A DNA stretch of 64,000 nt, taken from an uncultured Tateyamaria sp. Its GTDB lineage: Bacteria > Pseudomonadota > Alphaproteobacteria > Rhodobacterales > Rhodobacteraceae. Every line of letters begins with the position of its first letter. Position 1 is the stretch's first letter. The stretch lies in NCBI RefSeq assembly GCF_947503045.1, contig NZ_CANNCF010000001.1, positions 1 to 64,000 of the forward strand, read 5' to 3'. The notes below the pieces were generated by a model. That model searched no databases, had not been told where the DNA came from, and saw nothing but the letters and a program-made list of their open reading frames with translations. Shown here piece after piece: positions 51,117 through 59,643 of the stretch. The position numbers and the translations under genes are program-made.

Positions 51117-51515
51117 ATGAAACATCTGCTTGCTGGCATTCTTGCAGCACTCGGACTGGCAGGCGCGGCCACAGCCGAAGACGCCCAAAACGGAGAGGCC
51201 CTGTTCCAGTCCCATTGTGCCGTCTGCCACGGTCTGGGCGCGCGTGGGGATGGGCCGATGGCGACAGTGCTGCTGATCAAGCCCCCGGACCTCACGCAAC
51301 TGACGGCGCGGAATGGCGGGGTCTATCCCATCGCGCGAATCGTGATGCGCATCGACGGGCGCGACCCGCTGGTCAGCCACGGCTCACCCATGCCGGTCTA
51401 TGGCCCATTTTTTGACGTCGATTTCGTTCCGTTGAAGGCAGAGACGGGACAACCGATCATGACCAGCACGCCGGTTTCTGATCTTTTGGCCTATCTGCGC
51501 GGCGTGCAGGAATAG
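51117..51515 (+). CDS. Periplasmic c-type cytochrome
   Basis: A 132-residue monoheme cytochrome c with a signal peptide (cut after Ala-Thr-Ala, about residue 20). The heme motif is Cys-Ala-Val-Cys-His at about residues 34-38; a distal Met is probably in Ser-Pro-Met-Pro. It lies 100 bases behind the GMC gene and is the likely electron acceptor of that dehydrogenase, though gluconate dehydrogenases usually use a tri-heme subunit. Confidence 0.88.
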   Translation: MKHLLAGILAALGLAGAATAEDAQNGEALFQSHCAVCHGLGARGDGPMATVLLIKPPDLTQLTARNGGVYPIARIVMRIDGRDPLVSHGSPMPVYGPFFDVDFVPLKAETGQPIMTSTPVSDLLAYLRGVQE

Positions 51516-51519
51516 CGCC

Positions 51520-52656
51520 TCAACGAGGCAGCGGGTTGGCTGCCTTGTTATAGGCCGTCCAGTCGGTGATCTCGGGGTAGTACATGCCCCGCCACTTGCG
51601 CACGCGCGGGTTCATCACCCGCCGCCAGACATGGGGCAACATCGCCGCAATGGTCATCACCGAATAGCCATAGGGCAACTGCGGCGCATCCGCTTCGGTA
51701 TAGGTCTGCAGCACCGGAAAACGCCGGTCGGGCTTGTAGTGGTGATCGGAATGGCGCTGCAGGTTGATCAGCAGCCAGTTCGAGACCTTTTGCGCCGAGT
51801 TCCAGGAATGCCGCGGCTGGACGTGCTCATATTTGCCGTCGCCGAGATGTTTGCGGGTCAGCCCGTAATGCTCGACGTAGTTGACCAGCTCAAGCTGCCA
51901 GATCGCGACACCCGCCTGCACGGCAAACAGGCCCACGCCCGACCAGCCCCCAAGGGCAAAGGCCAGCAGCAGGCAGATCAGTTGCAGGTAGGCGTATTTC
52001 CAGAACGGGTTGGAAAAGTCGGTGGCAGAGAGGTTCTTGCGCGCCAGCATCGCCTTTTCCGCATTCCACGCAGACAGGAAGCACTGTTTCAGAACGCGCG
52101 GATAAAAGCGGTAAAAGCTCTCGTTCATGCGCGCGGTGACCGGGTCCCGCGGGGTGGCCACATAACGGTGATGCACCAGCAGATGCTCCGAGCGGAAATG
52201 CGAATACAGCACCATCGCCAGCAGTGCATCAGCCATCCAGCGTTCAACCTTGTTCTTCTGGTGCATCAGCTCGTGGCTGTAGTTGATGCCGATCGTGCCG
52301 GTGATGACGCCGACCCCAAAGAAGACGCCGATCTTTTCCCATGAATTCAAATGCGTGGCCGGGGCAACATAGGCGATCAGGCCAAACAGAAGCACAAACT
52401 GCACAGGGGCCCAAGCGTTGGTGATGGCGCGATACCAGAACAGGTCGTCCTCTGGCGCGTCTGGATCGGCATTGTCGGTGTTCAGTCCGACGGCCAGGTC
52501 AAGAAAGGAAAACAGGTACCACGTGGTCAACGGCAGCAAGAGCAGCGCCCACCCACCATACATGGCCGTGATGATCGCCAGCGGGATCAGCAGAAAGGAC
52601 ATGGCAAAGGGCAGAGCTGGTCCCAGCTTGGCCATGGATTGGGAAGGCTGTGTCAT
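51520..52656 (-). CDS. alkB: Alkane 1-monooxygenase
   Basis: A 378-residue integral-membrane non-heme di-iron hydroxylase with about six helices. The family's His boxes are present: His-Glu-Leu-Met-His-Gln, Glu-His-Leu-Leu-Val-His-His-Arg-Tyr-Val-Ala-Thr-Pro, Asn-Tyr-Val-Glu-His-Tyr-Gly-Leu and Leu-Gln-Arg-His-Ser-Asp-His-His. It oxidises medium-chain alkanes to 1-alkanols with electrons from rubredoxin, which is not nearby. It faces the GMC dehydrogenase, with 4 bases between the cytochrome stop and its own stop. Confidence 0.95.
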   Translation of the reverse strand: MTQPSQSMAKLGPALPFAMSFLLIPLAIITAMYGGWALLLLPLTTWYLFSFLDLAVGLNTDNADPDAPEDDLFWYRAITNAWAPVQFVLLFGLIAYVAPATHLNSWEKIGVFFGVGVITGTIGINYSHELMHQKNKVERWMADALLAMVLYSHFRSEHLLVHHRYVATPRDPVTARMNESFYRFYPRVLKQCFLSAWNAEKAMLARKNLSATDFSNPFWKYAYLQLICLLLAFALGGWSGVGLFAVQAGVAIWQLELVNYVEHYGLTRKHLGDGKYEHVQPRHSWNSAQKVSNWLLINLQRHSDHHYKPDRRFPVLQTYTEADAPQLPYGYSVMTIAAMLPHVWRRVMNPRVRKWRGMYYPEITDWTAYNKAANPLPR

Positions 52657-52732
52657 GTGGGGTCCTCATTGCGCGCGCCGGGATCATAGGCCCAGCCCGC
52701 CACCGCTGCCAAGCGTGACGCAGCGCCGCTAT

Positions 52733-53776
52733 TCAATTGTGCACCAGATCGTAGGCTTTGCGCATCACCGTGGGCAGGTCTGAGGGACGGAACTGGTCGC
52801 GCGGCAAAAACGCACCCACATCGGGCGTTTGCGTTGTGACGGTCGCGGTCATCACATCCAGGATCAGGTGGAAATGGGTGAAGGTGTGGCGCACCTCGTC
52901 ACCTACTTTTTGCCATTCGGTTTCAATCGGTTGGCCGGTGGGCCGGGGCAGGGTGACATCGACCCAGTCCGAACCGGGCCAGCCCAGCATGCCCCCCAAC
53001 AACCCGCTGTCGGGTCGGGTTTCCAGCAGCCACGCCCCGTCACTGCGCTGTGCAAGGTAGACGGTGCCATGGCGCACGGGCTTCGCCTTTTTCGGGGTCT
53101 TCTTGGGCAATTCACCCGCCGTGCCTGCCACCCGCGCCGCACAGGGTTCACGCCATGGGCAAATCCCGCAAGCGGGCGATTTGGGTGAACAGATCGTCGC
53201 CCCAAGGTCCATCACCGCCTGCGCGTAGTCTCCGGGGCGCTGATCGGGGGTCAGACGTTCGGCATGGGCGGTCAGGATGGGCTTGGCCGCAGGCAATGGC
53301 GTGTGTTCATCAAACATGCGTGCCATCACCCGCTCGACGTTGCCGTCGACAACCACGTGGCGCTGATCAAAGGCGATCGAGGAAATGGCAGCAGCGGTAT
53401 AGGGTCCGATCCCCGGCAGCTTCAGCAATGCGGCGTGATCCGCCGGAAAGGCGCCACCATGCTCGGCCACCACAACCCGCGCGCATTTCAGCAGGTTGCG
53501 GGCGCGGGCATAGTACCCAAGGCCCGCCCATTCGCCCATGACGTCACTGTCCTCGGCGGCAGCAAGGTCTGCAACCGTGGGCCAGCGCGCCATGAAGCGT
53601 TGGAAATAAGCGGTGACGGCGGCGACGGTGGTCTGTTGCAGCATGATCTCGGACATCCAGACTGCGTATGGATCGGGGCGGATGCCAGCCTTTTTGTCGG
53701 CAGGCGACACGCGCCACGGCATCGCGCGGGCATGGACATCGTACCAGCCCAGCAGATCGTCGCTCAGGTCACGCAA
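52733..53776 (-). CDS. mutY: A/G-specific adenine DNA glycosylase
   Basis: A 347-residue MutY that removes adenine mispaired with 8-oxoguanine. The catalytic Glu lies in Ser-Glu-Ile-Met-Leu-Gln-Gln-Thr (about residue 43), the Asp in Val-Asp-Gly-Asn-Val-Glu-Arg, the helix-hairpin-helix in Leu-Pro-Gly-Ile-Gly-Pro-Tyr-Thr-Ala, and the 4Fe-4S cysteines in Cys-x6-Cys-x2-Cys-x5-Cys. The C-terminal NUDIX-like domain follows. TTG start with GGAG upstream. Divergent from the DUF721 gene. Confidence 0.95.
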   Translation of the reverse strand: MRDLSDDLLGWYDVHARAMPWRVSPADKKAGIRPDPYAVWMSEIMLQQTTVAAVTAYFQRFMARWPTVADLAAAEDSDVMGEWAGLGYYARARNLLKCARVVVAEHGGAFPADHAALLKLPGIGPYTAAAISSIAFDQRHVVVDGNVERVMARMFDEHTPLPAAKPILTAHAERLTPDQRPGDYAQAVMDLGATICSPKSPACGICPWREPCAARVAGTAGELPKKTPKKAKPVRHGTVYLAQRSDGAWLLETRPDSGLLGGMLGWPGSDWVDVTLPRPTGQPIETEWQKVGDEVRHTFTHFHLILDVMTATVTTQTPDVGAFLPRDQFRPSDLPTVMRKAYDLVHN

Positions 53777-53860
53777 GATTTATGTCTCCCGGCGTTCTCA
53801 CTGCTGGTTGCTCACGCTGTCATCCTCTATGCTCACGGCCAAGTGAAGAGGAACATAGTC

Positions 53861-54382
53861 ATGGCCCCGCGCCGCGCCAGTACAAAAGGGTTCACCCGGA
53901 CAGCATCGCTGCTGACGGGGCGGATTCGCGCGGCGAGCGAAAGCCGGGGCTTTGCCCAAAGCCGCCTGCTGACAGACTGGGCCGAAGTGGCCGGGGCGGA
54001 CGTCGCCGCAGTCTCCCGCCCGGTCGAGGTCAGCTATGGGCGTGGCGGCATGGGGGCGACGCTGACGCTGCTGACCACCGGCGCGCAGGCCCCAATGCTT
54101 GAAATGCAAAAGGAACAGCTGCGCACCCGCGTGAACGCGGTTTATGGCTACAACGCCATCGCGCGCATCCGGATCACACAGACCGCCGCCACCGGATTTG
54201 CCGAGGGGCAGGTGGCGTTTGAGACCAAACCCAAAGACACGACACCCAAGGCGCCAAGCCCGGACATGCAGGCCGCGGCCAGCAGCGTTGTCGCCCCAGT
54301 CGCTGATGACGGGCTGCGCCACGCGCTTGAACAGCTGGGTGCCCACATACTCACGAAAGAAAAGCAAGGAACACGCACATGA
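53861..54382 (+). CDS. DUF721 protein (DciA-like)
   Basis: A 173-residue DUF721 protein. The conserved core (about residues 20-90) has Leu-Thr-Asp-Trp-Ala-Glu-Val-Ala-Gly and Gly-Ala-Thr-Leu-Thr-Leu-Leu. In other bacteria DciA of this family helps load the replicative helicase DnaB, though here the C-terminal region is unlike the typical one. AGAGGA precedes the ATG. It overlaps the dsbA-like gene by ATGA and heads a three-gene operon. Confidence 0.85.
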   Translation: MAPRRASTKGFTRTASLLTGRIRAASESRGFAQSRLLTDWAEVAGADVAAVSRPVEVSYGRGGMGATLTLLTTGAQAPMLEMQKEQLRTRVNAVYGYNAIARIRITQTAATGFAEGQVAFETKPKDTTPKAPSPDMQAAASSVVAPVADDGLRHALEQLGAHILTKEKQGTRT

Positions 54383-55077
54383 ATCGCATTCTCCCCGTGC
54401 TGGCCGTGGCCATCGGTGTGGCCGGATATTTCTGGTACGCCTCGACCTCTGGCAGCGGGCAATCGCCCCAGGAACAGGCCCAGGCCGAACGGCTGCTTGG
54501 CGCGGCCAATGCCCAGACGGCCGATGCGGACGTAGACACCTCCAGTGTCGTCGAAATGCAGCTTGGCAACCCGGATGCGCCGGTCACCGTGATCGAATAC
54601 GCCAGCTACACCTGCCCGCACTGCGCCTCGTTCCACGCGGGCAACTACAAGCAGCTCAAGGCGGATTACATCGACACCGGCAAGATCAACTTTGTCTACC
54701 GCGAAGTCTACTTTGACCGCTTTGGCCTCTGGGCCTCGGCCATCGCGCGCTGCGCAGGCACGCCCGAGGCGTTCTTTGGCATCACCGACATGCTCTATAC
54801 CGCGCAAAGCGATTGGGCCCGTGCGGGTGGCGGAGACCCCGCCGCCATCGCGGATGAATTGCGCAAGATCGGGCGTCTGGCCGGACTGAGTGCGGATACA
54901 ATTGACGGCTGCCTGAACAATGCGGATTCCCTGCGCACGCTGGTGGCGTGGTATCAGGAAAACGCAGCCGAGGACGGCATCCGCTCCACCCCCAGCTTTG
55001 TCATCAATGGCACCACCTACAACAACATGGCCTATCCCGAGATGGCCCGCCTGATCGACGAAGCGGCTGGCAGCTGA
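54379..55077 (+). CDS. DsbA-family thiol-disulfide oxidoreductase
   Basis: A 232-residue DsbA/Com1-type protein. An N-terminal hydrophobic segment (residues 3-22) is a signal or membrane anchor, followed by a thioredoxin fold with an inserted helical domain. The active site is Cys-Pro-His-Cys in Tyr-Thr-Cys-Pro-His-Cys-Ala-Ser-Phe, with the cis-Pro in Ser-Thr-Pro-Ser-Phe-Val-Ile. It should form disulfides in periplasmic proteins. Overlaps upstream and downstream genes. Confidence 0.92.
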   Translation: MNRILPVLAVAIGVAGYFWYASTSGSGQSPQEQAQAERLLGAANAQTADADVDTSSVVEMQLGNPDAPVTVIEYASYTCPHCASFHAGNYKQLKADYIDTGKINFVYREVYFDRFGLWASAIARCAGTPEAFFGITDMLYTAQSDWARAGGGDPAAIADELRKIGRLAGLSADTIDGCLNNADSLRTLVAWYQENAAEDGIRSTPSFVINGTTYNNMAYPEMARLIDEAAGS

Positions 55078-56228
55078 TGACGAACGAGGGCTTGCCGCAC
55101 CCCAAGTCGGGCGCGGCAGGGCCTCTGGCCGGGCTGCGCGTCATTGAAATGGCGCGGGTGCTGGCGGGCCCATGGGCAGGTCAGACGTTGGCCGACCTCG
55201 GTGCCGAAGTGATCAAGGTCGAGGCCCCGCGCGGCGATGATACCCGCCAGTGGGGCCCGCCCTTTGTGACGAGGGGTGAAGATGTCTCGGCCTCGTATTT
55301 TCATTCCACCAATCGCGGCAAGGCCTCGGTCACCATCGATTTCCGCGACGCAGCGGGCAAGGCGCGCCTGTTCGAGCTGCTGGATGGCGCCGATATCCTG
55401 ATCGAGAACTACAAGGTCGGCGGCCTTGCGAAATACGGGCTGGACTATGACAGCCTCAAGGACCGGTTCCCGCGGCTGATCTATTGCTCGATCACCGGGT
55501 TTGGCCAGACTGGCCCCTATGCCCGCCGGGCGGGCTATGATTTCATCATTCAGGGCATGTCCGGGTTGATGTCCGTCACCGGCGATCCCGAGGGTCAGCC
55601 GCAGAAATCCGGCGTGGCGATCACCGATCTGTTCACCGGGGTCTATGCGACCACCGCTATTCTGGCGGCCGTCCATGCGCGCGCCACCACGGGCAAGGGG
55701 CAACAGGTGGACATGTCCCTGCTGGACACGGCGGTCGCGATGACGTCGAACCAGGGGATGAATTACCTGACCAGCGGCACGGTGCCGGGGCGGATGGGCA
55801 ATGCCCATGTGAACCTCACCCCCTATCAGGTGTTTGACTGCGCCGACGGGCATATCATCATCGCGACCGGCAATGACGGTCAGTATCAGCGTCTGTGCCA
55901 TCTGCTGGGATTGGAAGAGATGGCAGAAGCGCCGGAGTTCCTGCGCAACTCCGACCGCATCGCGAACCGGGCCGAGATGACCCGCCGACTGACCGAAGCG
56001 ACCCTGCAGCGCAGTCGCGCCGACTTGCTGGCCGCCTGCGAGGCCAGCGGTGTGCCCGCAGGGCCGATCAACGATATGGCCGAGGTGATGGCGGACCCGC
56101 AGGTCATTGCCCGGGGCATGCAGATCGACACGGATGGCGTGCCCGGCGTGCGCACACCGATCCGGTTTTCAGACAGTGATCTGGTGCTGGGTCGACCCGC
56201 GCCGAAACTGGGCGAAGACGACGCCTGA
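55077..56228 (+). CDS. Family III CoA transferase (CaiB/BaiF)
   Basis: A 383-residue enzyme of the CaiB/BaiF family, which moves CoA between acyl groups. Markers are Val-Ile-Glu-Met-Ala-Arg-Val-Leu-Ala-Gly-Pro, the catalytic Asp in Gln-Gln-Val-Asp-Met-Ser-Leu-Leu-Asp, and Gly-Val-Pro-Ala-Gly-Pro-Ile-Asn. Substrate unknown. The start overlaps the DsbA stop by one base (TGATG). Its job is unrelated to disulfide bonds, so the operon appears mixed. Confidence 0.9.
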   Translation: MTNEGLPHPKSGAAGPLAGLRVIEMARVLAGPWAGQTLADLGAEVIKVEAPRGDDTRQWGPPFVTRGEDVSASYFHSTNRGKASVTIDFRDAAGKARLFELLDGADILIENYKVGGLAKYGLDYDSLKDRFPRLIYCSITGFGQTGPYARRAGYDFIIQGMSGLMSVTGDPEGQPQKSGVAITDLFTGVYATTAILAAVHARATTGKGQQVDMSLLDTAVAMTSNQGMNYLTSGTVPGRMGNAHVNLTPYQVFDCADGHIIIATGNDGQYQRLCHLLGLEEMAEAPEFLRNSDRIANRAEMTRRLTEATLQRSRADLLAACEASGVPAGPINDMAEVMADPQVIARGMQIDTDGVPGVRTPIRFSDSDLVLGRPAPKLGEDDA

Positions 56229-56244
56229 GCGATCTGTTGAAATG

Positions 56245-56326
56245 AGGCGCTGACGCGCCACGCGTTTTTTTGCAGCCACCTCCGGCGGCTGCGCCCTCCG
56301 GGGGGGATTTTTTTCAATCAGAGAAG
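56245..56326. repeat. Intergenic repeat, long form, between convergent genes
   Basis: AGGCGCTGACGCGCCACGCG at the left is shared with the copy at 42772-42860; the following CCTCCGGCGG and GGATTTTTTTCAATCAGAGAAG are variants of the same family. It lies between the CoA transferase and lpxK genes, 17 bases past one stop and 2 bases short of the other. Confidence 0.65.
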
Positions 56327-56327
56327 C

Positions 56328-57320
56328 TCAGGGTTTGGGTAGGGAGGCCAGTGCTGTGTCCAAAGCTGTAGCGTCATCGAACGCGAGCCGCACGGGCAGT
56401 GTGATGACCTTTTGGCGAAAGGCCGGGGGCAGGCGCACCGCGTCCTTTTCGGTGGTGACCAGTTGCGCGCCTCTCAGCTTGGCCTCGCCTTCCAGTCGGG
56501 TGAGAAAGGTCGCTGACAGCGGTTGATGATCAGCCAGGGCCTCGGCCCGGATCAGGGTCGCACCCAGACTGTGCAGGGTGTCAAAGAACTTTTGCGGGCG
56601 ACCGATCCCGGCAAAGGCAATGATCGGTGCATCGGCCCAATCCATGCCGGTCTGCAAGGGCGCGAGATGGGCGCGGATGCGAGGCAAGCCTGCTGGCAGG
56701 GGGGTGGCATCGAATGCGACCTGCGCTGCCTCAGGCCCGATGGAGATCAGCAAGTCGGCCCGTTGCAACCCCACCTCGGCTGGTTCGCGCAAAGGGCCTG
56801 CAGGCAGGCACAGCCCGTTGCCAAAGCCTGTTTCGGCGTCCACCACCACGATAGACAGGGCATGGGTCAGGGCCGGGTTCTGGAACCCGTCATCCAGCAC
56901 GATGACGCTCGCCCCGGCCTCTTTCGCGGCCTTGGCCCCGGCTGCGCGATCGCGCGCCACCCAGGTGTGGGCAAAGGCCGACAGCAGCAGCGGCTCGTCC
57001 CCGACCTCCGCGGCGCTGTGTTTGGCCGGATTGACTTCGACAGGGCCGGTCAGGCTGCCGCCATAGCCCCGGCTGACGATATGAGGTGTATGAAAGGCGC
57101 CCTGCAACCGTTCGATCAACGCAATCACGGTGGGGGTCTTGCCGGTTCCGCCCGCATTGATGTTGCCCACGCAGATCACCGGCACGCCGGGATCAAGACG
57201 CGCGCCCGTCGCAAGACGGCGTGCCGTTGCCCGCCCATAGAGAAGCCCCAGCGGCGCCAGCAGCCGCGCGCGCCAATCCCGCGCGCCCCGGTCCGAAGCC
57301 CAGAAGGCGGGTGTGCGCAT
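56328..57320 (-). CDS. lpxK: Tetraacyldisaccharide 4'-kinase
   Basis: A 330-residue LpxK that phosphorylates the lipid A disaccharide precursor. The P-loop [12 protein letters not shown] is at about residues 52-63, and the membrane-facing N-terminal helix (Ala-Pro-Leu-Gly-Leu-Leu-Tyr) and Val-Leu-Asp-Asp-Gly-Phe-Gln are as expected. It follows the KdtA-like gene with a 1-base overlap, the usual pair in this order of bacteria. Confidence 0.95.
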   Translation of the reverse strand: MRTPAFWASDRGARDWRARLLAPLGLLYGRATARRLATGARLDPGVPVICVGNINAGGTGKTPTVIALIERLQGAFHTPHIVSRGYGGSLTGPVEVNPAKHSAAEVGDEPLLLSAFAHTWVARDRAAGAKAAKEAGASVIVLDDGFQNPALTHALSIVVVDAETGFGNGLCLPAGPLREPAEVGLQRADLLISIGPEAAQVAFDATPLPAGLPRIRAHLAPLQTGMDWADAPIIAFAGIGRPQKFFDTLHSLGATLIRAEALADHQPLSATFLTRLEGEAKLRGAQLVTTEKDAVRLPPAFRQKVITLPVRLAFDDATALDTALASLPKP

Positions 57321-58540
57321 CAGGCCGCGCCGCCGTCGATGGCATCCAGATGCGACTGGGTCAGATCAATCACCCGATCAAGGCTGAGGGCGGCCTGCGT
57401 GACCACATCCCATCCCGCCATCGCCATCATCGCCGCCTGATCCGGGGCGGTCATCTGGCTGACGGCGCGGCCCAGCGACTTTTTGTCGTTCACCATGCGC
57501 GCGGCGCGGGCCTTGACCAGCCGGGCAAAGGCATCGCCGTACTTGCCGACATGCGGGCCATAGATCAGGGCCGTGCCGTGGCTGGCGGCGATATAAGGAT
57601 CGTAAACCTCATTGCCCGGATGCATGGACCCGCCCAGAAAGGTGACGGGCGCAATGCGCAACCACAGGCCAAGCTCGTCATCGGCGTCTGCCACCAACAC
57701 CTGACAATTGTCATCGGGCAATTGACCTTCGCCCCAATAGACCGCGCGCATGCCCGCCGCGTGGGCCAGATCCATGGAATGGGCACTGTCGGCGGCAGAT
57801 GTGGCGTGCAGGATCAGCAGCAAGCGGTGCGATGTGCTCACCGCCAGTTTGTGCGCGCCCAGCAAAACACGCTCTTCGGCGCGGGTGGTCTGGGCGGCAA
57901 GCCAGGTGGGGCGGCCAGCCAGGGCCTCGGTCACGTCCGCGATATCGCTGTCATTGGCCAGCAGCATCCGCCCCGAAGGGTGCAAAGGCGCGGCCAGCTC
58001 AACGCGCGAGGCCGGGCGGCCCAATTGGATCAGCCGCGCGCGCGAGTCCGCATCGCGGGCAATCACATGATCAAACGCCCCAAGAAGGCGGCGGGGCACA
58101 TCCGGCAACCAGCGGTCGCGGCGCCCGTCGAACCCGTCGCTGGCGGCATCCACCAGCAACATGTGGGCGCCGGACCTGTCGGCCTCGTGCACGAGGTTGG
58201 GCTGCAGATCGCCCCAGGCCCAGATCACCACATCAGGTTGCCAGTGGTGGATAAAGGCGCGGGCGGTGGCCGGGTGATCCTCGGGGGCTGCGTCGACCAG
58301 TATGCCGTCGACACAGAACGGGTCAAACCCGCCCTCGGTGGCGGTCAGCACCACATGGGTGCCGTGGCGCACGGTGATCAGACGCTGTGCAAGGTCAGCG
58401 ATGGCGCGGTTGTTGCCCGCTTCGGCGGCGTGGATCCAGACGACTTCGCCGGAGGGGCGGGGATGCGCGGGTGCATAGGCCGGGACAGCGCGCCGACCGG
58501 ACAGGCTCCGGTATGCGGCCAACCCGATGGACTCGCGCAT
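57320..58540 (-). CDS. KdtA-like KDO transferase homologue
   Basis: A 406-residue protein like 3-deoxy-D-manno-octulosonic acid transferase, with a GT-B fold and Leu-Gly-Gly-Ser-Met-His-Pro-Gly in the C-terminal half. In the usual enzyme the motif His-Ala-Ala-Ser-x-Gly-Glu near residue 30 carries the catalytic Glu; here it reads His-Ala-Ala-Glu-Ala-Gly-Asn, so that Glu is missing, unless a neighbouring Glu (in the same segment) substitutes. No N-terminal membrane anchor is visible, which is also unusual. It may be a divergent transferase or a second paralogue. Confidence 0.8.
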   Translation of the reverse strand: MRESIGLAAYRSLSGRRAVPAYAPAHPRPSGEVVWIHAAEAGNNRAIADLAQRLITVRHGTHVVLTATEGGFDPFCVDGILVDAAPEDHPATARAFIHHWQPDVVIWAWGDLQPNLVHEADRSGAHMLLVDAASDGFDGRRDRWLPDVPRRLLGAFDHVIARDADSRARLIQLGRPASRVELAAPLHPSGRMLLANDSDIADVTEALAGRPTWLAAQTTRAEERVLLGAHKLAVSTSHRLLLILHATSAADSAHSMDLAHAAGMRAVYWGEGQLPDDNCQVLVADADDELGLWLRIAPVTFLGGSMHPGNEVYDPYIAASHGTALIYGPHVGKYGDAFARLVKARAARMVNDKKSLGRAVSQMTAPDQAAMMAMAGWDVVTQAALSLDRVIDLTQSHLDAIDGGAA

Positions 58541-58548
58541 CGGTCTGC

Positions 58549-58791
58549 TCAGCCCAGTTCTTCGGTGGGCGTGGCGGCGTTTTCCTCGTCTCGCAGACGG
58601 TGCAGGTGCGCGATGAAATAGCGCATATGGGCGTTATCCACGGTCCGCTGGGCCTCGGATTTCCACGCATTGTAGGCGGTGGCGTAATCGGGAAAAATCC
58701 CCACGATGTGCAGCGCGTCCACATCCTTGAACACGTTTTTCGAGGGGTCCACCAATTCACCGCCAAAGACGAGGTGCAGGCGCTGGGTCAT
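58549..58791 (-). CDS. DUF4170 protein
   Basis: An 80-residue protein of the DUF4170 family, small soluble proteins found in alphaproteobacteria next to lipid A genes: Leu-His-Leu-Val-Phe-Gly-Gly-Glu-Leu-Val and Gly-Ile-Phe-Pro-Asp-Tyr-Ala-Thr-Ala-Tyr match. Function unknown. It lies 8 bases before the KdtA-like gene in the same operon. Confidence 0.88.
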   Translation of the reverse strand: MTQRLHLVFGGELVDPSKNVFKDVDALHIVGIFPDYATAYNAWKSEAQRTVDNAHMRYFIAHLHRLRDEENAATPTEELG

Positions 58792-58857
58792 GGGAAATTC
58801 CTTTGATGACAGGGGTTGAGACCGACAAGCGACAGTTTGCCTATATGGCCCGGAGGG

Positions 58858-59643
58858 TCAAGAAGACTGCGGGATCAGCCTGTCGACAAGAGCGCCGTGC
58901 AGGCTGTGCCCACCGGCCACAACACCGTTCAGGGTCGGGTGCGGATTGTTGAACTGCAAGGGTGCGCCATTGCGGTCAGTGATAGTGCCCCCCGCCTCGG
59001 ATACGATCAGCGCACCGGCCGCAATGTCCCATTCCCAACTGGGGCGCAGGGTCAGCATCCCGTCAAAGCGGCCCTCGCCCACCAGCGACAACCGATAGGC
59101 CAGTGACGGGCGGTAGTGGCGGTCGATCTCAGGCGCGCCGCCCTGCCAATGGGCGGCCTCGAAATTGGGACGCGCGGCCAACACTTTGCTGCCCGGGGAC
59201 ATCGGCGAGGCACTGGCGCTCAGGGTTGCACCGTTCAGGGTGGCCCCGATCCCGTGCCCTGCGGCATACAGCTTGTCGCGCCGGGGCAAGTACACCGCCG
59301 CAGCCGTCACCGTACCGCGATGGGCCACGGCAATGGAAATGGCCCAGGTCCGCCCGCCTTCGACAAAACTGCGGGTGCCATCGATCGGGTCGATGATGAA
59401 CACGGTGTCCTGCGCCAGGCGCTGCGCGGAATCCTCGGTCTCTTCGGACAACCAGCCATAGTCGGGCCGGGCGGTGCGCAGGGTCGACATCAGCACATCG
59501 TTCACCGCCAGATCGGCCTCGGTTACCGGGCCTGCGCCACCGGGCTTGTCCCAGCGCTGCGCGGCGGGGCCAGTGAAACTGGTCGCCACACGGCCCGCGA
59601 CCCGGGCCGCGTCGATCAACAGGGGAAGGTCAGCTGCCGGCAA
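58858..59643 (-). CDS. Inositol monophosphatase-family protein (CysQ-like)
   Basis: A 261-residue protein of the inositol-phosphatase/CysQ superfamily. The metal-binding motifs are Leu-Ser-Glu-Glu-Thr, Ile-Asp-Pro-Ile-Asp-Gly-Thr and Trp-Glu-Trp-Asp-Ile-Ala-Ala-Gly. CysQ hydrolyses 3'-phosphoadenosine 5'-phosphate; a sugar- or inositol-phosphatase role cannot be excluded. TTG start within the end of the pmbA-like gene (14-base overlap). Confidence 0.88.
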   Translation of the reverse strand: MPAADLPLLIDAARVAGRVATSFTGPAAQRWDKPGGAGPVTEADLAVNDVLMSTLRTARPDYGWLSEETEDSAQRLAQDTVFIIDPIDGTRSFVEGGRTWAISIAVAHRGTVTAAAVYLPRRDKLYAAGHGIGATLNGATLSASASPMSPGSKVLAARPNFEAAHWQGGAPEIDRHYRPSLAYRLSLVGEGRFDGMLTLRPSWEWDIAAGALIVSEAGGTITDRNGAPLQFNNPHPTLNGVVAGGHSLHGALVDRLIPQSS

